From contig CAJVZR010000001.1 of NCBI GenBank assembly GCA_913019965.1, positions 1 through 64,000 of the forward strand: DNA of 64,000 nucleotides, given 5' to 3'. Below, piece after piece: positions 44,506 through 54,498 of the stretch (positions within the stretch are counted from its first letter, which is position 1; the number at the start of each line of letters is the position of its first letter). This stretch comes from an uncultured Oleispira sp. Lineage in GTDB: Bacteria > Pseudomonadota > Gammaproteobacteria > Pseudomonadales > Oceanobacteraceae. Below the pieces are notes generated by a model. It saw nothing but the letters and a program-made list of their open reading frames with translations. It was not told the DNA's origin and ran no database searches. Position numbers and translations under genes: made by a program.

Positions 44506-45525
44506 CTACTCGATCAGTAAGACGACCTTGCCGATGGTCTTGCCCGACCGAAGGCAATCTATAGCATCGTGAACTTGTTCAAAAGTAAATTCATGTCCGA
44601 CATGCGGAGGGGATATATCTACTGCCATCATGTCGGCCAGTAATTTTTTCATGAGTTCAACCTGATCCCACAACCAAATTAGATTAAATGCCATTACAGA
44701 GCGATTATCACTGATCATATCCATCACATCGTATTTTGGACGCCGTAAATACTGCCAAGCGGCTTTTAGATAATTGGGACGATTCTTACCCGGAGTAAAT
44801 TCCGCTGCTCCAAATACAACGAGCCTGCCCATGGGTTTCAATGCGTTAAACGATGCTTGTTGAACTTCCCCACCAATCGCATCCAACACCAGATCAAATT
44901 GCTTATTATTGTCGGCTAACTGTTTCTTAAAAGATGATTCCCGTTGCCAGGCTTCGAAACCTAGATCGTTTAAAAATGTCACTTTGTGTGGACTGCTGAC
45001 AGTTCCTATCGGGTTTGCCCCCAATGCTTGCACAAGTTTCATCGCCTGCAGCCCGACTCCCCCTGCTGCACTTTGCACTAATACATCATGATTTGGTTTT
45101 AATGCACCAAGATCATTAAGCGCATACCAAGCGGTTAGTGTTTGAGTTAAATACGCCGCCCCTTGAGCAAAACTCCAAGCCGTAGGCAAGGCAACCAAAT
45201 AATCTTCTTTGCTGTGAATTTGATCCGCATAGCCACCAAAACGACTAACCGCCATAATTCGATCGCCGGGTTTGAAGATTTTGCAGGCACTACCCACTCG
45301 GGTAACAATGCCAGAATATTCAAGACCGGGAATAAAACTGCCTTCAGGAATCGCTGAATATAAACCTGTTAAGGCAAAAATATCCGCAAAGTTAAGACCG
45401 ACGGCTTTCACATCGACATGAACTTCATCATTCGCTAACTCCGACAAAGCTTCTTGTTGCAAAGTTAACCGTGAAATTGCTCCGGCTTTAGCCGTACGCC
45501 AGACTCGTCTCATATCAATAGCCAT
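44506..45525 (-). CDS. Zinc-less MDR alcohol dehydrogenase/quinone oxidoreductase-like protein
   Basis: A 339-residue medium-chain dehydrogenase/reductase. The N-terminal GroES-like domain (VGLNFADIFALTGLYS, GLEYSGIVTRVG, GDRIMAVS) lacks the zinc ligands of true alcohol dehydrogenases. The NADP-binding fold shows QSAAGGVGLQAMKLV and LDAIGGEVQQASF. The set resembles VAT1/quinone-oxidoreductase-like proteins. The reaction is unknown. I placed the start at ATG 45525, overlapping the sbcB end by 11 bases; an upstream in-frame start at 45639 would sit inside sbcB and adds a Cys/Lys-rich non-homologous tail. It is coupled to sbcB. Confidence 0.82.
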   Translation of the reverse strand: MAIDMRRVWRTAKAGAISRLTLQQEALSELANDEVHVDVKAVGLNFADIFALTGLYSAIPEGSFIPGLEYSGIVTRVGSACKIFKPGDRIMAVSRFGGYADQIHSKEDYLVALPTAWSFAQGAAYLTQTLTAWYALNDLGALKPNHDVLVQSAAGGVGLQAMKLVQALGANPIGTVSSPHKVTFLNDLGFEAWQRESSFKKQLADNNKQFDLVLDAIGGEVQQASFNALKPMGRLVVFGAAEFTPGKNRPNYLKAAWQYLRRPKYDVMDMISDNRSVMAFNLIWLWDQVELMKKLLADMMAVDISPPHVGHEFTFEQVHDAIDCLRSGKTIGKVVLLIE

Positions 45526-46966
45526 CACCGGGATAAATCGATTCGGCGTAAAGCTGTAATTCTTGCAAAACAAACATTTTATTTTGATCATTTTGATACT
45601 GCACCGCAGCTTCCTGCAACGCTTTGGCAAACTGCTCAAAGTTTAATCCAGGGCCGCCCCCCATCAAACTGTTGAAGCAATGCTGAGCCCAGCGCTCATG
45701 CTCATCATCTTGTAAAGATTCTGGATAATTACGTGCTTTAAAGCGGAAGAACATCTCCTCCCCTCTAGGATCTTGAAAATTAACCTTTAAGCCCGACAGT
45801 GATTGCAGTGATGTGCCATGAATATGAGCCATGGTCTTTTTATCTTGTCCACTCCAGAAGCCACCACTATACAACTGACAATCCACGTTCGTTTTTTCTT
45901 CAAATTCACGCTGGGTATAAACCCCGTGTAAATTTTTCAGTACTGCTGGGTCTTGAGCCAATAGCTGCTTTAGCACACTTAAATTCGAACGCAATAAATC
46001 ACCTGAAAGATTCCAACGCGCTGCTTGGTCTGGGGTTAAAGTACCCGCGGGAGCTAATACTGGACTCTTATTAATATGCACTTCTTTTAAACCTAAGCGT
46101 TCAATTCCCTCAGGTAAATCGGCTTGCTTGGAAAAAAGACGCTGCTGCATCTGTTCAACCGTCAATCCTGCCAAGCTGTTAGGGTCCGTCGATAAGTCAA
46201 AAGCGATAAAGGAGTTCTTATTGGTGGGGTGCCAGCAAATAGGCACGACAATCGCCATACAGCCCTTATCGACACCATACATACCCGAGATATGCACCAG
46301 TGGTTTATGGTTATCAACATCGACTAACGCTGCGAGCTTTTGCTTAGCTCTAAGACCAAATAGATAACGGTATAATTTAGGCTGCTTTTCTAATAATAAC
46401 CTAGCCACCGCAATGGTCGCCCTAACATCAACCACAGCATCGTGGGCTTGGCCCAAATCAATGCCATTGGCTGCGGTAAGATCTTCCAAACGAAAACTGA
46501 CTTTTCCTTCCGCATTTTTAGGCCAATTAATTCCTTCTGGACGCAATGCATAAGCACAGCGCATCACATCTAGAATATCCCAGCGGGAATTACCATTTTG
46601 CCATTCACGACCATAAGGATCATAGAAGTTACGATAAAGCGTATACCGGGTAACTTCATCATCAAAACGAATGCTGTTATAGCCAGCGGTACAGGTTTCA
46701 GGAACCGAGAATATCTGGTTAATTTGATCAATAAATTCATTTTCAGGCATCCCTTCTTGCAAACATTGCTGAGGGGTAATGCCAGTAATCATACAAGCTT
46801 GAGGATGAGGGAGATAATCTGGACTGGGGCGACAGAACAACTGAACCGGTTCGTCAATTTCATTTAAATCTTCGTCGGTACGAATACAAGCGAATTGTGC
46901 CGGCCGATCATAAGAAGGATCGGCGCCAAACGTTTCGTAATCGTACCAAATAATAGACTGACTCAT
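45515..46966 (-). CDS. sbcB: Exodeoxyribonuclease I
   Basis: A 483-residue 3'-5' single-strand DNA exonuclease. The N-terminal DEDD motif is IIWYDYETFGADP (Asp9, Glu11). LEDLTAANGIDLGQAHDAVVDV contains the Exo III motif HDAVVD, and the mid-part (GMYGVDKGCMAIVVPICWHP) is the SH3-like extension typical of ExoI. It works in mismatch repair and recombination. Its stop overlaps the start of the downstream oxidoreductase gene. Confidence 0.95.
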   Translation of the reverse strand: MSQSIIWYDYETFGADPSYDRPAQFACIRTDEDLNEIDEPVQLFCRPSPDYLPHPQACMITGITPQQCLQEGMPENEFIDQINQIFSVPETCTAGYNSIRFDDEVTRYTLYRNFYDPYGREWQNGNSRWDILDVMRCAYALRPEGINWPKNAEGKVSFRLEDLTAANGIDLGQAHDAVVDVRATIAVARLLLEKQPKLYRYLFGLRAKQKLAALVDVDNHKPLVHISGMYGVDKGCMAIVVPICWHPTNKNSFIAFDLSTDPNSLAGLTVEQMQQRLFSKQADLPEGIERLGLKEVHINKSPVLAPAGTLTPDQAARWNLSGDLLRSNLSVLKQLLAQDPAVLKNLHGVYTQREFEEKTNVDCQLYSGGFWSGQDKKTMAHIHGTSLQSLSGLKVNFQDPRGEEMFFRFKARNYPESLQDDEHERWAQHCFNSLMGGGPGLNFEQFAKALQEAAVQYQNDQNKMFVLQELQLYAESIYPGDGY

Positions 46967-47039
46967 TGCATCTGCTTATATCAAAAATAATCAGATGCCA
47001 TTCTAACAGAGCTTTTCAAGCCCTGTGAATTAATAACCG

Positions 47040-48002
47040 CTAGTGAATCGCTAACGGTAAGTCTAAGGTTTTTCCTAAGGTAAAGAATCCATGAGCATCG
47101 CGTGAAGTCTGCACAGGTAGCTCTTCCATTGGCATATGACCTACCCCTTCATAAACAATCGTTTGTGAATTTGGTAGAGCTTGATGGAACTGGTGCATAA
47201 TTTCTAAAGGTACCCACTCATCTTGATCGCCCCACATTAATAAGGTTGGGGTATTAATTTCTTTAACACGATCGCCTAAGTGTGGGTTTTTGCTTTGTTC
47301 TTTCATGGTGCGAAATACATTAACTAGCGCTTCGCGATTACCTTTACGCATCGTTAGGTCAAAATAACGCTGCTGTAAATCGTCCGTCACTTTATCGGAA
47401 TCGCCAAACGCAGCATTAATGTTCATATCAACGAATAACTTTGGCATCATCAACCCAGCCATTTCGCCAATTGCAGGCAATGCCGTGAAGTTCATGATGA
47501 AAGGCATATCTTGAGGAAAACCTGCCGCATCCAGTAAAACCATTTTCTTTACACGATCAGGGCGGTGTAAGGCATAATTCCAAGCAATATATCCACCCAA
47601 AGAGTTACCCGCCAGGTAAATATCATCAATACTGAGTTTGTTTAAAAATTTCTCTAATTTCCCGATCATATAAGATATCTCATACCGCTCAACAGATGGA
47701 TCAATACCTGTTAAACCGTGACCCGGTAAATCAATACGTATTATGCGGTAATGCGGAGCTAAACGTTCAACCCAGTCATCCCACGTATGCAAAGAAGATG
47801 CTACACCGTGCAAAAGCACCAACGTTGGGCCTGTTCCCTCATCTTGATAATGAATAACCAAATCATCAATCGCCATGAACTTAGATGTGTCATTCGTATA
47901 TTTCTCGGTCAATTCAGACAGAGGTTGAGGTGATATCCCCATCGACGCACAGCCATGTAAGGCCAATAAAACTGGAATTAGAGCAAAATTAAGCCACTTC
48001 AT
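47040..48002 (-). CDS. Alpha/beta hydrolase lipoprotein
   Basis: A 320-residue alpha/beta hydrolase. It begins with a lipoprotein-like signal (WLNFALIPVLLALHGC, Cys about residue 18, then ASMG), so it is likely anchored in the outer or inner membrane. The oxyanion HGVASSLHTW, nucleophile LAGNSLGGYIAWNYA, DQDEWVP Asp and GVGHMPMEE His segments fit a complete catalytic triad. The substrate is unknown; the family has esterases and C-C bond hydrolases. It is divergent from the DUF349 gene, with 169 bases between. Confidence 0.85.
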   Translation of the reverse strand: MKWLNFALIPVLLALHGCASMGISPQPLSELTEKYTNDTSKFMAIDDLVIHYQDEGTGPTLVLLHGVASSLHTWDDWVERLAPHYRIIRIDLPGHGLTGIDPSVERYEISYMIGKLEKFLNKLSIDDIYLAGNSLGGYIAWNYALHRPDRVKKMVLLDAAGFPQDMPFIMNFTALPAIGEMAGLMMPKLFVDMNINAAFGDSDKVTDDLQQRYFDLTMRKGNREALVNVFRTMKEQSKNPHLGDRVKEINTPTLLMWGDQDEWVPLEIMHQFHQALPNSQTIVYEGVGHMPMEELPVQTSRDAHGFFTLGKTLDLPLAIH

Positions 48003-48171
48003 GAATAATATCCTTGTTTTTATTATTTCGTTTTAGGATGGTGAGCTATAGAATGAGACGACTTTACCACAGCAATGGCTCTAACCCAATTCAATGACAG
48101 CTAATTTAGCTGTAGAATAGCCCTTCTTTACAATTGAGCACCTTTGAGCATTAAGTTTCAGGACGAATTAC

Positions 48172-50934
48172 ATGGCGTTATTAGAAAAATTTTTCAAACC
48201 GAAGTGGCAACATAAAGATGCCGCAGTCCGTAAACAAGCCTTAGCGGGATTGAGCGACGAAAAGATATTAGTCCAAGTCGCTAACCAAGATAGCGATAAA
48301 GAAATTCGCCTATTGGCATTAAGTAAAATTCAGTCAAAACAGAATCTAGCCGAATTTTTAGTCAGCGAGCAAAGTGATATACGTAAGCAAGCGCAGCAAC
48401 AACACCTTGCCCAACTACTACCAAATCTGAGTATTAATGACCTAGCATCCGTTGCCAGTGATAATGACCTCGTGAGTATTGCTACCTATACCCAAGACGA
48501 AAACATTCGTTTAGGGGCTATCAATAAGTTAAGCGATGAAGGCATTCGTTTAGATATTGCCTGCAATAACCCCGTTGCTAAAGTACGCTTAGCTGCTGCT
48601 CAAGGTATTCAACAAAGTGATGCGTTAGCAAAACTGATGCAAGTAGCCCAAGGTAAAGACAAAGCACTTTATCGCTTTTGTAAAGAACAACTAGGCGCCT
48701 CTAAAGCCGCTGAAGATGCTGAAAAAGCCCTGCAAAATAAGATTACCACCAATATCAATAATGCTGAGCAGCTTGCGAAAAGTGTCTACTCCCCTGAATT
48801 CAATGGCCGCTTACAATTATTAAAGCAAAACTGGGCCGCATTAACTAACCAGTCCAGTGATCAGCAATCGGCTTTTGCTAGCGCTATCGCGACCGCCGAG
48901 CATACCCTAGGTGGTCATATCGCCGAAGAGAAAGCTGCCCAAGATAAGCTTGCCGCGATTGCAACGGCCAAAGAAACCTTCATCAATGTGATCAGCCGGC
49001 TAGCTGAATTAGAATTTAATGCTGAGATCAGTGCTCAGCTAAAAGCCCTTGAACTCGATTGGCAACAAGCCAAGCAAGTTAGCAAGCCAGATAGTGAGCA
49101 AAACAAAACATTTGAAAATAGTCTGCAGACTTGGTTAGGTTTGGCGAATACACGCTCTCAATTAGTTGAGCAAGAAGACGTAATCACTGACTTCATCAAA
49201 CAGAGCCAGCAATTAGAAAAAACCAGTTTAAGTAAGAGTCAGAACTTACAAAAAGACATTACCCAGCTATTAAAGCAATTGCCTTGGAAACCTGCAGCAT
49301 TGCAGCTCACTCTCAGCACTCCTGCTCTTTTAGTTGAACTTGACCAAGCATTACAAACAGTCATTAAACACAATCAAAACTTAACCGCTCATGAAGCTGA
49401 TAGCAGCAAAGAATTAGCTAAGTTATTAGTTGAATTAGAAGGCCATATCGAAGATGGTCACCTCAAAGAAGCTAATAAGTGTCACCAGCAAGCATTAAAA
49501 GCGTTGAAAAAGATCAGCCAGCAAGAAGCGAAAAAATATCAACGTCAATATCAAAGCCTAACCGCGCAATTAACTGAAATTCGTGATTGGCAAGGTTATG
49601 CCGCGACACCAAAGAAAGAAGCACTATGCGTTAGCATGGAAGCTTTGGTTGATAGCGAAATCAACCCTGAAATCCTCGCAGATAAAATCCAAGCGCTACA
49701 AGAGGAATGGAAAAGCATTGGCCCGATTGCTCGTCAAGATGACAAAATCCTTTGGAATCGTTTCCGTGCTGCCGCGGATAAAGCCTACTTACCTTGTAAA
49801 GCCTATTACGCTGATATTGCGTCACAACGTCAGCAAAATTTGGTTAATCGCCAGGCGCTAATTGCTCAATTAGTTGAGTATGAAGCGAACATGGATTGGG
49901 ATACTGCCGATTGGGGGATTGTTCAGAAAACCTTAGACGCTGCTCGAGAAACCTTCCGCAATTTCTCACCGGTTGATCGCCATGAGCACAAGAACAGCCA
50001 AGCCAGCCTACAAGAAATCTCTGATAAAATTTACGCTCACATTAAAGCGGAATATCAACGTAATATCGAAGCAAAAGAAGCACTAATCGCTCAAGCGAAG
50101 GCCTTGCAAGAGGTTGAAGAATTAAGCCAAGCTATCGAACAGAGCAAGCAACTGCAAGGTCAGTGGAAAACCATTGGCATGACACCGAATAAAGCTGATC
50201 AGAAGCTTTGGCAAGCATTCCGCCTAGCCTGTGACGCAGTATTTGCTCGTCGCGACCAACAGCGCCAGCAAAATAAAGCACAGATAGAAGTAAGCATTGA
50301 GCAAGCGGAAGCGATTGTAATAAATGCCGAAGCGATCGTTGCGGAAATGGGCAATGAGATCAAAGCTGAACAGAAAGATGCTTTACAGCAATGCCAGTCT
50401 GATTTTGCAGAATTAAGCCTACCCAAAGCAGTATATGCTAAGTTGCGTAAGCGTTTATCCGATGCCCAACAGCAGCAAGAAGAATCAATTTCACAAGCGA
50501 AATTGGCTAAGAAACAACAAGCGTGGATCACGCTTACCGACAAACTTTCTGCGATCAGCCTAAAAGCACAGGATGCAGATAAAGCGACGGCACTCTATCA
50601 GCCTGATGAGAGCGAGTTTAAATTACCTCAGGGCATCGACAAGGCATTATTAGTCAGCAAGTGGCAAACAGAAGGCAGTGCACAAAGCTCAGTAGAAGCA
50701 TTGCGCGATGGCTGTATCGGTTTGGAAATTATCGCCGGCTTAGACTCCCCTGCCGATGATCAACAAGCGCGCATGGCTTTTCAAGTTAAACGTCTAGCCC
50801 AAGGGTTAGGCCAAGCAGGTAGTTTGCAGCAGCAGATCAGCGATTCCGTTAGCCAATGGCTAGCACTCAGCGCTGATGAGAGTTGGCAGCAACGTTACAA
50901 CCAAGCGTTATTAGCGGCAGCTAAACAACTATAG
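48172..50934 (+). CDS. DUF349 domain protein with HEAT-like N-terminus
   Basis: A 920-residue cytosolic protein. The N-terminal part (residues about 1-170) shows HEAT-like repeats (ALAGLSDEKILVQVANQDSD, IRLLALSKIQ). The rest is helical and coiled-coil-rich, Gln/Lys/Ala-rich, with repeated DUF349 units typified by LQEEWKSIGPIARQDDKILW and LQGQWKTIGMTPNKADQKLW. The function is unknown; the family is widespread and usually single-copy. It has its own transcription unit, ending in a bidirectional terminator. Confidence 0.9.
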   Translation: MALLEKFFKPKWQHKDAAVRKQALAGLSDEKILVQVANQDSDKEIRLLALSKIQSKQNLAEFLVSEQSDIRKQAQQQHLAQLLPNLSINDLASVASDNDLVSIATYTQDENIRLGAINKLSDEGIRLDIACNNPVAKVRLAAAQGIQQSDALAKLMQVAQGKDKALYRFCKEQLGASKAAEDAEKALQNKITTNINNAEQLAKSVYSPEFNGRLQLLKQNWAALTNQSSDQQSAFASAIATAEHTLGGHIAEEKAAQDKLAAIATAKETFINVISRLAELEFNAEISAQLKALELDWQQAKQVSKPDSEQNKTFENSLQTWLGLANTRSQLVEQEDVITDFIKQSQQLEKTSLSKSQNLQKDITQLLKQLPWKPAALQLTLSTPALLVELDQALQTVIKHNQNLTAHEADSSKELAKLLVELEGHIEDGHLKEANKCHQQALKALKKISQQEAKKYQRQYQSLTAQLTEIRDWQGYAATPKKEALCVSMEALVDSEINPEILADKIQALQEEWKSIGPIARQDDKILWNRFRAAADKAYLPCKAYYADIASQRQQNLVNRQALIAQLVEYEANMDWDTADWGIVQKTLDAARETFRNFSPVDRHEHKNSQASLQEISDKIYAHIKAEYQRNIEAKEALIAQAKALQEVEELSQAIEQSKQLQGQWKTIGMTPNKADQKLWQAFRLACDAVFARRDQQRQQNKAQIEVSIEQAEAIVINAEAIVAEMGNEIKAEQKDALQQCQSDFAELSLPKAVYAKLRKRLSDAQQQQEESISQAKLAKKQQAWITLTDKLSAISLKAQDADKATALYQPDESEFKLPQGIDKALLVSKWQTEGSAQSSVEALRDGCIGLEIIAGLDSPADDQQARMAFQVKRLAQGLGQAGSLQQQISDSVSQWLALSADESWQQRYNQALLAAAKQL

Positions 50935-50947
50935 TTGTCGAGAATAT

Positions 50948-50972
50948 TTCTCGCGAATAGTTCTCGCGAATA
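50948..50972. repeat. Short direct repeat TTCTCGCGAATA
   Basis: Two copies of TTCTCGCGAATA at 50948-50959 and 50961-50972, period 13, between the DUF349 stop and its terminator. It is probably a small local duplication. Confidence 0.85.
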
Positions 50973-50982
50973 TTACTGCTTT

Positions 50983-51017
50983 AAAAAGCGCTATCGGTTA
51001 ACCGTTAGCGCTTTTTT
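50983..51017. terminator. Bidirectional intrinsic terminator after the DUF349 gene
   Basis: AAAAAGCGCTA (50983-50993) pairs with TAGCGCTTTTT (51006-51016), with an inner palindrome CGGTTAACCG. It serves the DUF349 gene and the convergent TusA-like gene. Confidence 0.9.
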
Positions 51018-51022
51018 ATGCC

Positions 51023-51262
51023 CTAAGAAGTCCTACGAATTACGTAAAAAAATACGCCTTCACGCTCTTCATCTAAAACCAATTCATGGCCTAAAAAACT
51101 GCAGAACTTAATAAAATCTCGACGGGTCGATGGATCTGTTGCTTGTATTTCAACCGACTCTCCGATCGCCATTTTCTTAATTTCATCGTGCAACATCATC
51201 ACAGGCTCAGGGCAAAATAATCCCTTTGCATCCATTTGATGTTCAAACTTAATATCCGACAT
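51023..51262 (-). CDS. tusA: TusA-family sulfur carrier protein
   Basis: A 79-residue sulfur carrier protein. The catalytic CPEP motif is LFCPEPVMMLHDEIKKM with Cys17, the length is that of TusA, and the C-terminal half (FIKFCSFLGHELVLDEER) fits. TusA takes sulfur from IscS for tRNA thiolation. It is alone, just upstream of a terminator shared with the DUF349 gene. Other TusA-like proteins exist in bacteria, so the exact assignment is likely but not certain. Confidence 0.88.
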   Translation of the reverse strand: MSDIKFEHQMDAKGLFCPEPVMMLHDEIKKMAIGESVEIQATDPSTRRDFIKFCSFLGHELVLDEEREGVFFYVIRRTS

Positions 51263-51330
51263 AAATCGTTTTACTACCTATCAATCATTTAGTGCTATTA
51301 CTTACAGAGTTCTATTACGTCAAAACTATA

Positions 51331-52560
51331 TCAAGTCAAAACCTTGCTCGATCGAGAGCCCATAATATTTTGTTTATTGGCCAATAATACGAGCAGTCCA
51401 AATCCACAGAGGATTCCCGCCAAAGAATAATGCAGTGCATAACCAAAGGCCGCCGCCGAGAAGCCAGCCAAACTGGTTGCTACTAAGGTCGATAATACCA
51501 CCAAACACGACTGCAACGCATAATCAGAACCTGCACTGGCATCACGGCAGCGGTCCATCATCACAGTGAATAAGGCCACTGTCGCCATACCTCCCGTGAT
51601 ATGTTCCGCGACCACTAGCGAGTATATTAGTGGCCAATCTAATGTCGTCACTAATGCATAAGAAGCAATCGCCAATCCCTCTAAACAAACGAATAGTATT
51701 AAAGCCTGCATTCTTGGTAAGAACTTTAATAACAAACCGCCAAGCAACGCGCCTACTAATCCAGCAATCGTTCCCCACAACCCCAATAATTCAGCAAACT
51801 CAGGTAAGGTGACGCCAAGGTCAACCAGGTGAGGACGAATCATCACGGTTCCAAAGGCATCACCGACTTTATACGTCAGTAAAAGCAGCAACCAAGCCAT
51901 AGCGCCAGGCAAACGTAAAAAGCCTAACCAATGATTAAATACAGGCTCTTTGTCGACCTTCACAGCAGCAGGCTGCCAATACCATAGTGGAATCAAACCA
52001 AGAATCATTAAACCCGATAAGGCCCACAAGGTTCCTTGCCAGCCCAGTTGAGCAAAGATGGCCAGTAATAAACCACCCCCAATGATCATACCAAAGCGAT
52101 AACCGGCAACCTGCAAGCTATTGCCTAAACCACGTTGTTGCGGTGGAATATTTTCAACCGCTAAAGCATCCGTCGCAATATCTTGAGTTACGACAAAAAT
52201 AGTGAGCACAAAGAGCGCACATGCTAAACCAACGGCCGCTTGATTAATCCAGAAATCTAACGGTGTTGCAGCGATGAACATAAGCACGCAGGCCGCAATA
52301 GCATTGGCCGAAATAATCCAGGTTTTGCGAATATGACCATCAATACGGCCACCGGTTAAGCGCTTTAACGGTTGGTAATGATCTAATAACGGTGCCCAAA
52401 GAAACTTCAGTACCCAAGGTAGTGATACCAGCGACATCAAACCAATCGCCTCTAAGCTCATACCTTGCTGGCGTAATAAGGTCGGTAGTGCTTGGCTGAA
52501 AAAACCGTGGGGTAAACCTTGAGTAAGATATAGGGTTAATAAAACCCACCACTTGAACAT
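51331..52560 (-). CDS. AmpG-like MFS transporter
   Basis: A 409-residue major facilitator transporter with about twelve predicted helices. GLPHGFFSQALPTLLRQQGM, LPWVLKFLWAPLLDHY and VTQDIATDALAVENIPPQQRG match the AmpG/acetyl-CoA-transporter-like group. AmpG imports muropeptides for recycling; the substrate here is not confirmed. The ATG at 52560 has GGCGG seven bases upstream and starts FKWWVLLTLYLTQ; an upstream start at 52575 gives five more residues. It lies downstream of the branched-chain dehydrogenase operon in the same orientation, separated by 86 bases. Confidence 0.82.
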   Translation of the reverse strand: MFKWWVLLTLYLTQGLPHGFFSQALPTLLRQQGMSLEAIGLMSLVSLPWVLKFLWAPLLDHYQPLKRLTGGRIDGHIRKTWIISANAIAACVLMFIAATPLDFWINQAAVGLACALFVLTIFVVTQDIATDALAVENIPPQQRGLGNSLQVAGYRFGMIIGGGLLLAIFAQLGWQGTLWALSGLMILGLIPLWYWQPAAVKVDKEPVFNHWLGFLRLPGAMAWLLLLLTYKVGDAFGTVMIRPHLVDLGVTLPEFAELLGLWGTIAGLVGALLGGLLLKFLPRMQALILFVCLEGLAIASYALVTTLDWPLIYSLVVAEHITGGMATVALFTVMMDRCRDASAGSDYALQSCLVVLSTLVATSLAGFSAAAFGYALHYSLAGILCGFGLLVLLANKQNIMGSRSSKVLT

Positions 52561-52646
52561 AAAACCGCCAATCATAAAAAATAATGGCGGTATTAGAACC
52601 TGAATTAACGATAAAAAAAAGTCATCTTTAACAAATCAGTAAGAGA

Positions 52647-53327
52647 CTAAGATTCAATAATTTGGCTTAACGCTTGAACGAATGCTTCTTTCGGCTGACC
52701 ACCCGAAATCATATATTTTTCATCAATAATAAAGCTCGGTACAGCACTCACCCCGAGCTGACGCCACTGTTCCTGCAAAGCTCGAACATCACCTGCATAA
52801 ACCTCATCCTCTAATAACGACTTCGCTAGATTGGCATCAAAATCCAATTCTTCAATCACAGCTAAAAGTACCTTATTATCACTGACATCTTTACCCTCTT
52901 TGAAATAAGCGACTAGTAAGGCCATTTTTAGCTCTGTTTGTCTTTCGGGATATTCTTCCCCCACCCAATGTATTAGCTGATGGGCTTTAAAGGTATTATA
53001 AATCCTACGCCCTGCGCTAAAGTTAAATTCAAAGCCTAAGTTATTACCCAGCTGAGTAATATGATCTCGATTCTGTTGACTCTGCTGCGGCGTACTGCCA
53101 TATTTTTCGTGAATATGTTCCGCTAGATCCTGCCCTTCACTTGGCATAGTGGGATTTAACTCGAAAGGCTGCCAATGAATATCCGCTACAATATCATTGC
53201 TCATTTCAGCCAAGGCTTGTTTTAGCCCCATATAACCGATAGCACACCAAGGGCACATGACATCTGAGATAATATCTATCCTTAAAACCGGCACATCATT
53301 TGGTATCATGTTAATTGTCATCGTCAT
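52647..53327 (-). CDS. FrnE-like DsbA-family oxidoreductase
   Basis: A 226-residue cytosolic thioredoxin-fold protein. It has CPWC at residues 25-28 (ISDVMCPWCAIG), an inserted helical domain, and the conserved VSAVPSFIIDEKYMISGGQP cis-Pro segment. There is no signal peptide. FrnE-type proteins are dithiol-disulfide isomerases found with metabolic operons. Its start overlaps the stop of the E2 gene (ATGA), making it the last gene of the branched-chain operon. Its exact part in that pathway is unknown. Confidence 0.88.
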   Translation of the reverse strand: MTMTINMIPNDVPVLRIDIISDVMCPWCAIGYMGLKQALAEMSNDIVADIHWQPFELNPTMPSEGQDLAEHIHEKYGSTPQQSQQNRDHITQLGNNLGFEFNFSAGRRIYNTFKAHQLIHWVGEEYPERQTELKMALLVAYFKEGKDVSDNKVLLAVIEELDFDANLAKSLLEDEVYAGDVRALQEQWRQLGVSAVPSFIIDEKYMISGGQPKEAFVQALSQIIES

Positions 53328-54472
53328 TCTGTCTTAATGTTATTTAGATAATCAGCAATATAACCGATAAAACGAGAAGCTTCTCCCCCAGTAACACAGC
53401 GATGATCAAAGGTAAGTGAAATAGGCAGTACCTTGCCACTGTCCTCCCCTGCATATAAAGCACCGATGCCTACAATTGCGACCATAGGCGGTACAACAAT
53501 CGGGGTTCCATAACGGCAATACGGATTTAACGAGCCATAATTCGACAGAATAATCGTTGCCCCTGTTAATTCAGCTGGGGGAATATTACGCGTTATTACG
53601 GCATGCTTTAGTGCCTCTAAACCCGCTTTCAAATCATCCTCGTCCCGATCTTGCACCTGCCTTAATACCGGTACAAACAACCCTTGTTCGGTATCAACCG
53701 CAATACCTAAATCAACAAAGTCCAAAATACGACGACTCATATTTTCACCATCAAACCACACATTCAACGCCGGTTCTTTTATACAAGCAAAAGCAATCGC
53801 CTTGGCAACGGCGATAGTCATTTCACTAGCAACCTTTGTTAAAGGCACATCGGCAAATAATGTGACTGGAACAATTTGCTGATGACTTTTTATCATCACT
53901 TGTGCCATGGCTTTACGCACCCCAGTAAGCTTTTCGCTATCACCGAGGTTTTGATTCATTCGCGCCGCTTTTTCAACATCATCAGAAGTAATTCTACCGC
54001 CATCTCCTGTACCTGTTATTTGTTCTACATCTACACCTAGTCGCCCTGCTAAACCGCGTACGCTAGGAGAGGCTTGAATCGCAATCATGGTTGAGCTTTT
54101 AATACCGATAGAAAATCGATCAGTCTTGGCCTCGGCCTGTGATTTGTTATTAGCCTCAGTATTCGAACCATTATTATTAGCGGATACTTGGCCAAGAGGT
54201 TCAGCCGATAAATTCCCCACCACACTGACACTGTCGTTTTCCCCTTGATACTCCACTAGGGGCTCTCCAATATGCACGGTATCGCCAATATCACCAAAAG
54301 TATGCTCAATAATACCCATTTGAGGAGAAGGTATTTCGACGATTGCTTTTGCCGTTTCCACAGCCAGCATTACCTGATCCGTTGAGACTTGGTCACCTGC
54401 TTTAACATGCCACTCAACAATCTCAGCTTCAATTAAGCCTTCGCCTAAGTCAGGCAATTTAAAGTAGCGCAT
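53324..54472 (-). CDS. 2-oxo acid dehydrogenase E2 (dihydrolipoyl acyltransferase)
   Basis: A 382-residue acyltransferase. The lipoyl domain starts at the N-terminus, with Lys42 in the lipoylation motif VETAKAIVEIP. Next is an E1/E3-binding domain (SPSVRGLAGRLGVDV, GDGGRITSDDV). The catalytic domain ends with LTFDHRCVTGGEASRFIGY, with the active His in DHR. It passes an acyl group from E1 to CoA. The start at 54472 has GGGGA six bases upstream. It forms a complex with the E1 subunits encoded just upstream. The E3 gene is absent here. Confidence 0.9.
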   Translation of the reverse strand: MRYFKLPDLGEGLIEAEIVEWHVKAGDQVSTDQVMLAVETAKAIVEIPSPQMGIIEHTFGDIGDTVHIGEPLVEYQGENDSVSVVGNLSAEPLGQVSANNNGSNTEANNKSQAEAKTDRFSIGIKSSTMIAIQASPSVRGLAGRLGVDVEQITGTGDGGRITSDDVEKAARMNQNLGDSEKLTGVRKAMAQVMIKSHQQIVPVTLFADVPLTKVASEMTIAVAKAIAFACIKEPALNVWFDGENMSRRILDFVDLGIAVDTEQGLFVPVLRQVQDRDEDDLKAGLEALKHAVITRNIPPAELTGATIILSNYGSLNPYCRYGTPIVVPPMVAIVGIGALYAGEDSGKVLPISLTFDHRCVTGGEASRFIGYIADYLNNIKTE

Positions 54473-54498
54473 ACTTATTCCCCACAAAAAACATGTTG

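Noticed and set aside
45526-45639. N-terminal extension of the oxidoreductase gene
   Set aside because: It overlaps the sbcB coding region and encodes a Lys/Cys-rich stretch unlike the family; the start at 45525 gives a normal N-terminus.
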